Source of the DNA: JAWXBG01 sp034439875
GTDB taxonomy: Bacteria; Bacteroidota; Bacteroidia; Flavobacteriales_D; Sanyastnellaceae
Length of the DNA stretch: 31,106 nt
Reading direction: 5' to 3'
Assembly: GCA_034439875.1 (NCBI GenBank)
Contig: JAWXBG010000097.1
Location: 1 to 31,106 of the forward strand
A program made the translations under genes and the position numbers. A model generated the notes under the pieces. The model was not told where the DNA came from. It saw only the letters and a list, made by a program, of their open reading frames with translations, and made no database searches. Position 1 is the first letter of the stretch, and the number at the start of each line of letters is the position of its first letter. Below are positions 31,050 through 31,106 of the stretch, one piece after another.

Positions 31050-31106
31050 ATGAAAAAACAATACTTCTCATCCCTCATTACATTTTTTCTTTGTTTCGGG
31101 TACACC
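31050..31106 (+). CDS. Start of a secreted-protein gene, cut by the window end
   Basis: ATG at 31050, nine bases after the fibre-gene stop, opens a frame of 19 codons (MKKQYFSSLITFFLCFGYT) that runs off the end. Basic start plus hydrophobic run is a signal peptide. Spacing suggests it is transcribed with the fibre gene. Product unknown. Confidence 0.6.
   Translation, partial: MKKQYFSSLITFFLCFGYT

Overview
The window reads as chromosomal DNA of a member of the Bacteroidota, most likely a marine or freshwater Flavobacteriales-like bacterium. The evidence is a type IX secretion (T9SS) cargo with a gliding-motility-type C-terminal domain followed by a PorP/SprF-type partner, several lysine-poor, Ala-Gln-ending signal peptides, a fused alpha/beta 2-oxoacid dehydrogenase E1, and a few TAnnTTTG promoter-like elements. 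Base composition is AT-rich and intergenic regions hold many small repeats. No tRNA, rRNA, CRISPR array, phage or transposase gene was seen.

Layout. 408-2655 (minus): an FAD dehydrogenase and an AT-hook/winged-helix-like DNA-binding protein, each an independent unit or nearly so. 3052-5867 (plus): fused branched-chain-type E1 dehydrogenase overlapping an alpha/beta hydrolase. 5868-6420: a cluster of dispersed repeats and a bidirectional terminator. 6421-9420 (minus): a 999-residue secreted protein whose centre is a recognisable lysyl oxidase domain (copper HxHxH, lysine and tyrosine of the LTQ cofactor), with dockerin-like ends. Divergent from it, 9796-14657 (plus): a 1081-residue SprB-repeat T9SS cargo, a PorP/SprF-like protein and a small secreted protein, closed by a terminator. 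14922-18335 (minus): lipoprotein MsrB and UvrA. 18531-19446 (plus): ECF sigma factor and a small ORF, each with a terminator. 19610-20698 (minus): a metal/cobalamin-type binding lipoprotein bracketed by inverted copies of a dispersed repeat. 21070-25001 (plus): acyl-CoA carboxylase beta subunit, GT-C glycosyltransferase, DUF2461 protein. 25024-26388 (minus): DEDDh exonuclease fused to GIY-YIG. 26765-31040 (plus): outer-membrane-type protein, DUF1330 protein with a doubtful start, and a large tail-fibre/S74 protein with 435-438 bp tandem repeats; a further secreted-protein gene runs off the right end.

The most interesting points are (1) the bacterial lysyl oxidase gene divergent from a T9SS adhesin that contains no lysine at all before its sorting domain; (2) an interspersed repeat family of about 150-190 bp, with at least seven full or partial copies in 31 kb, having inverted ends and an internal hairpin, which has supplied the last codons of one gene and a false 5' extension of another; (3) a second palindromic repeat family of 50-80 bp often joined to the first; and (4) near-identical tandem repeats in the S74 fibre gene.
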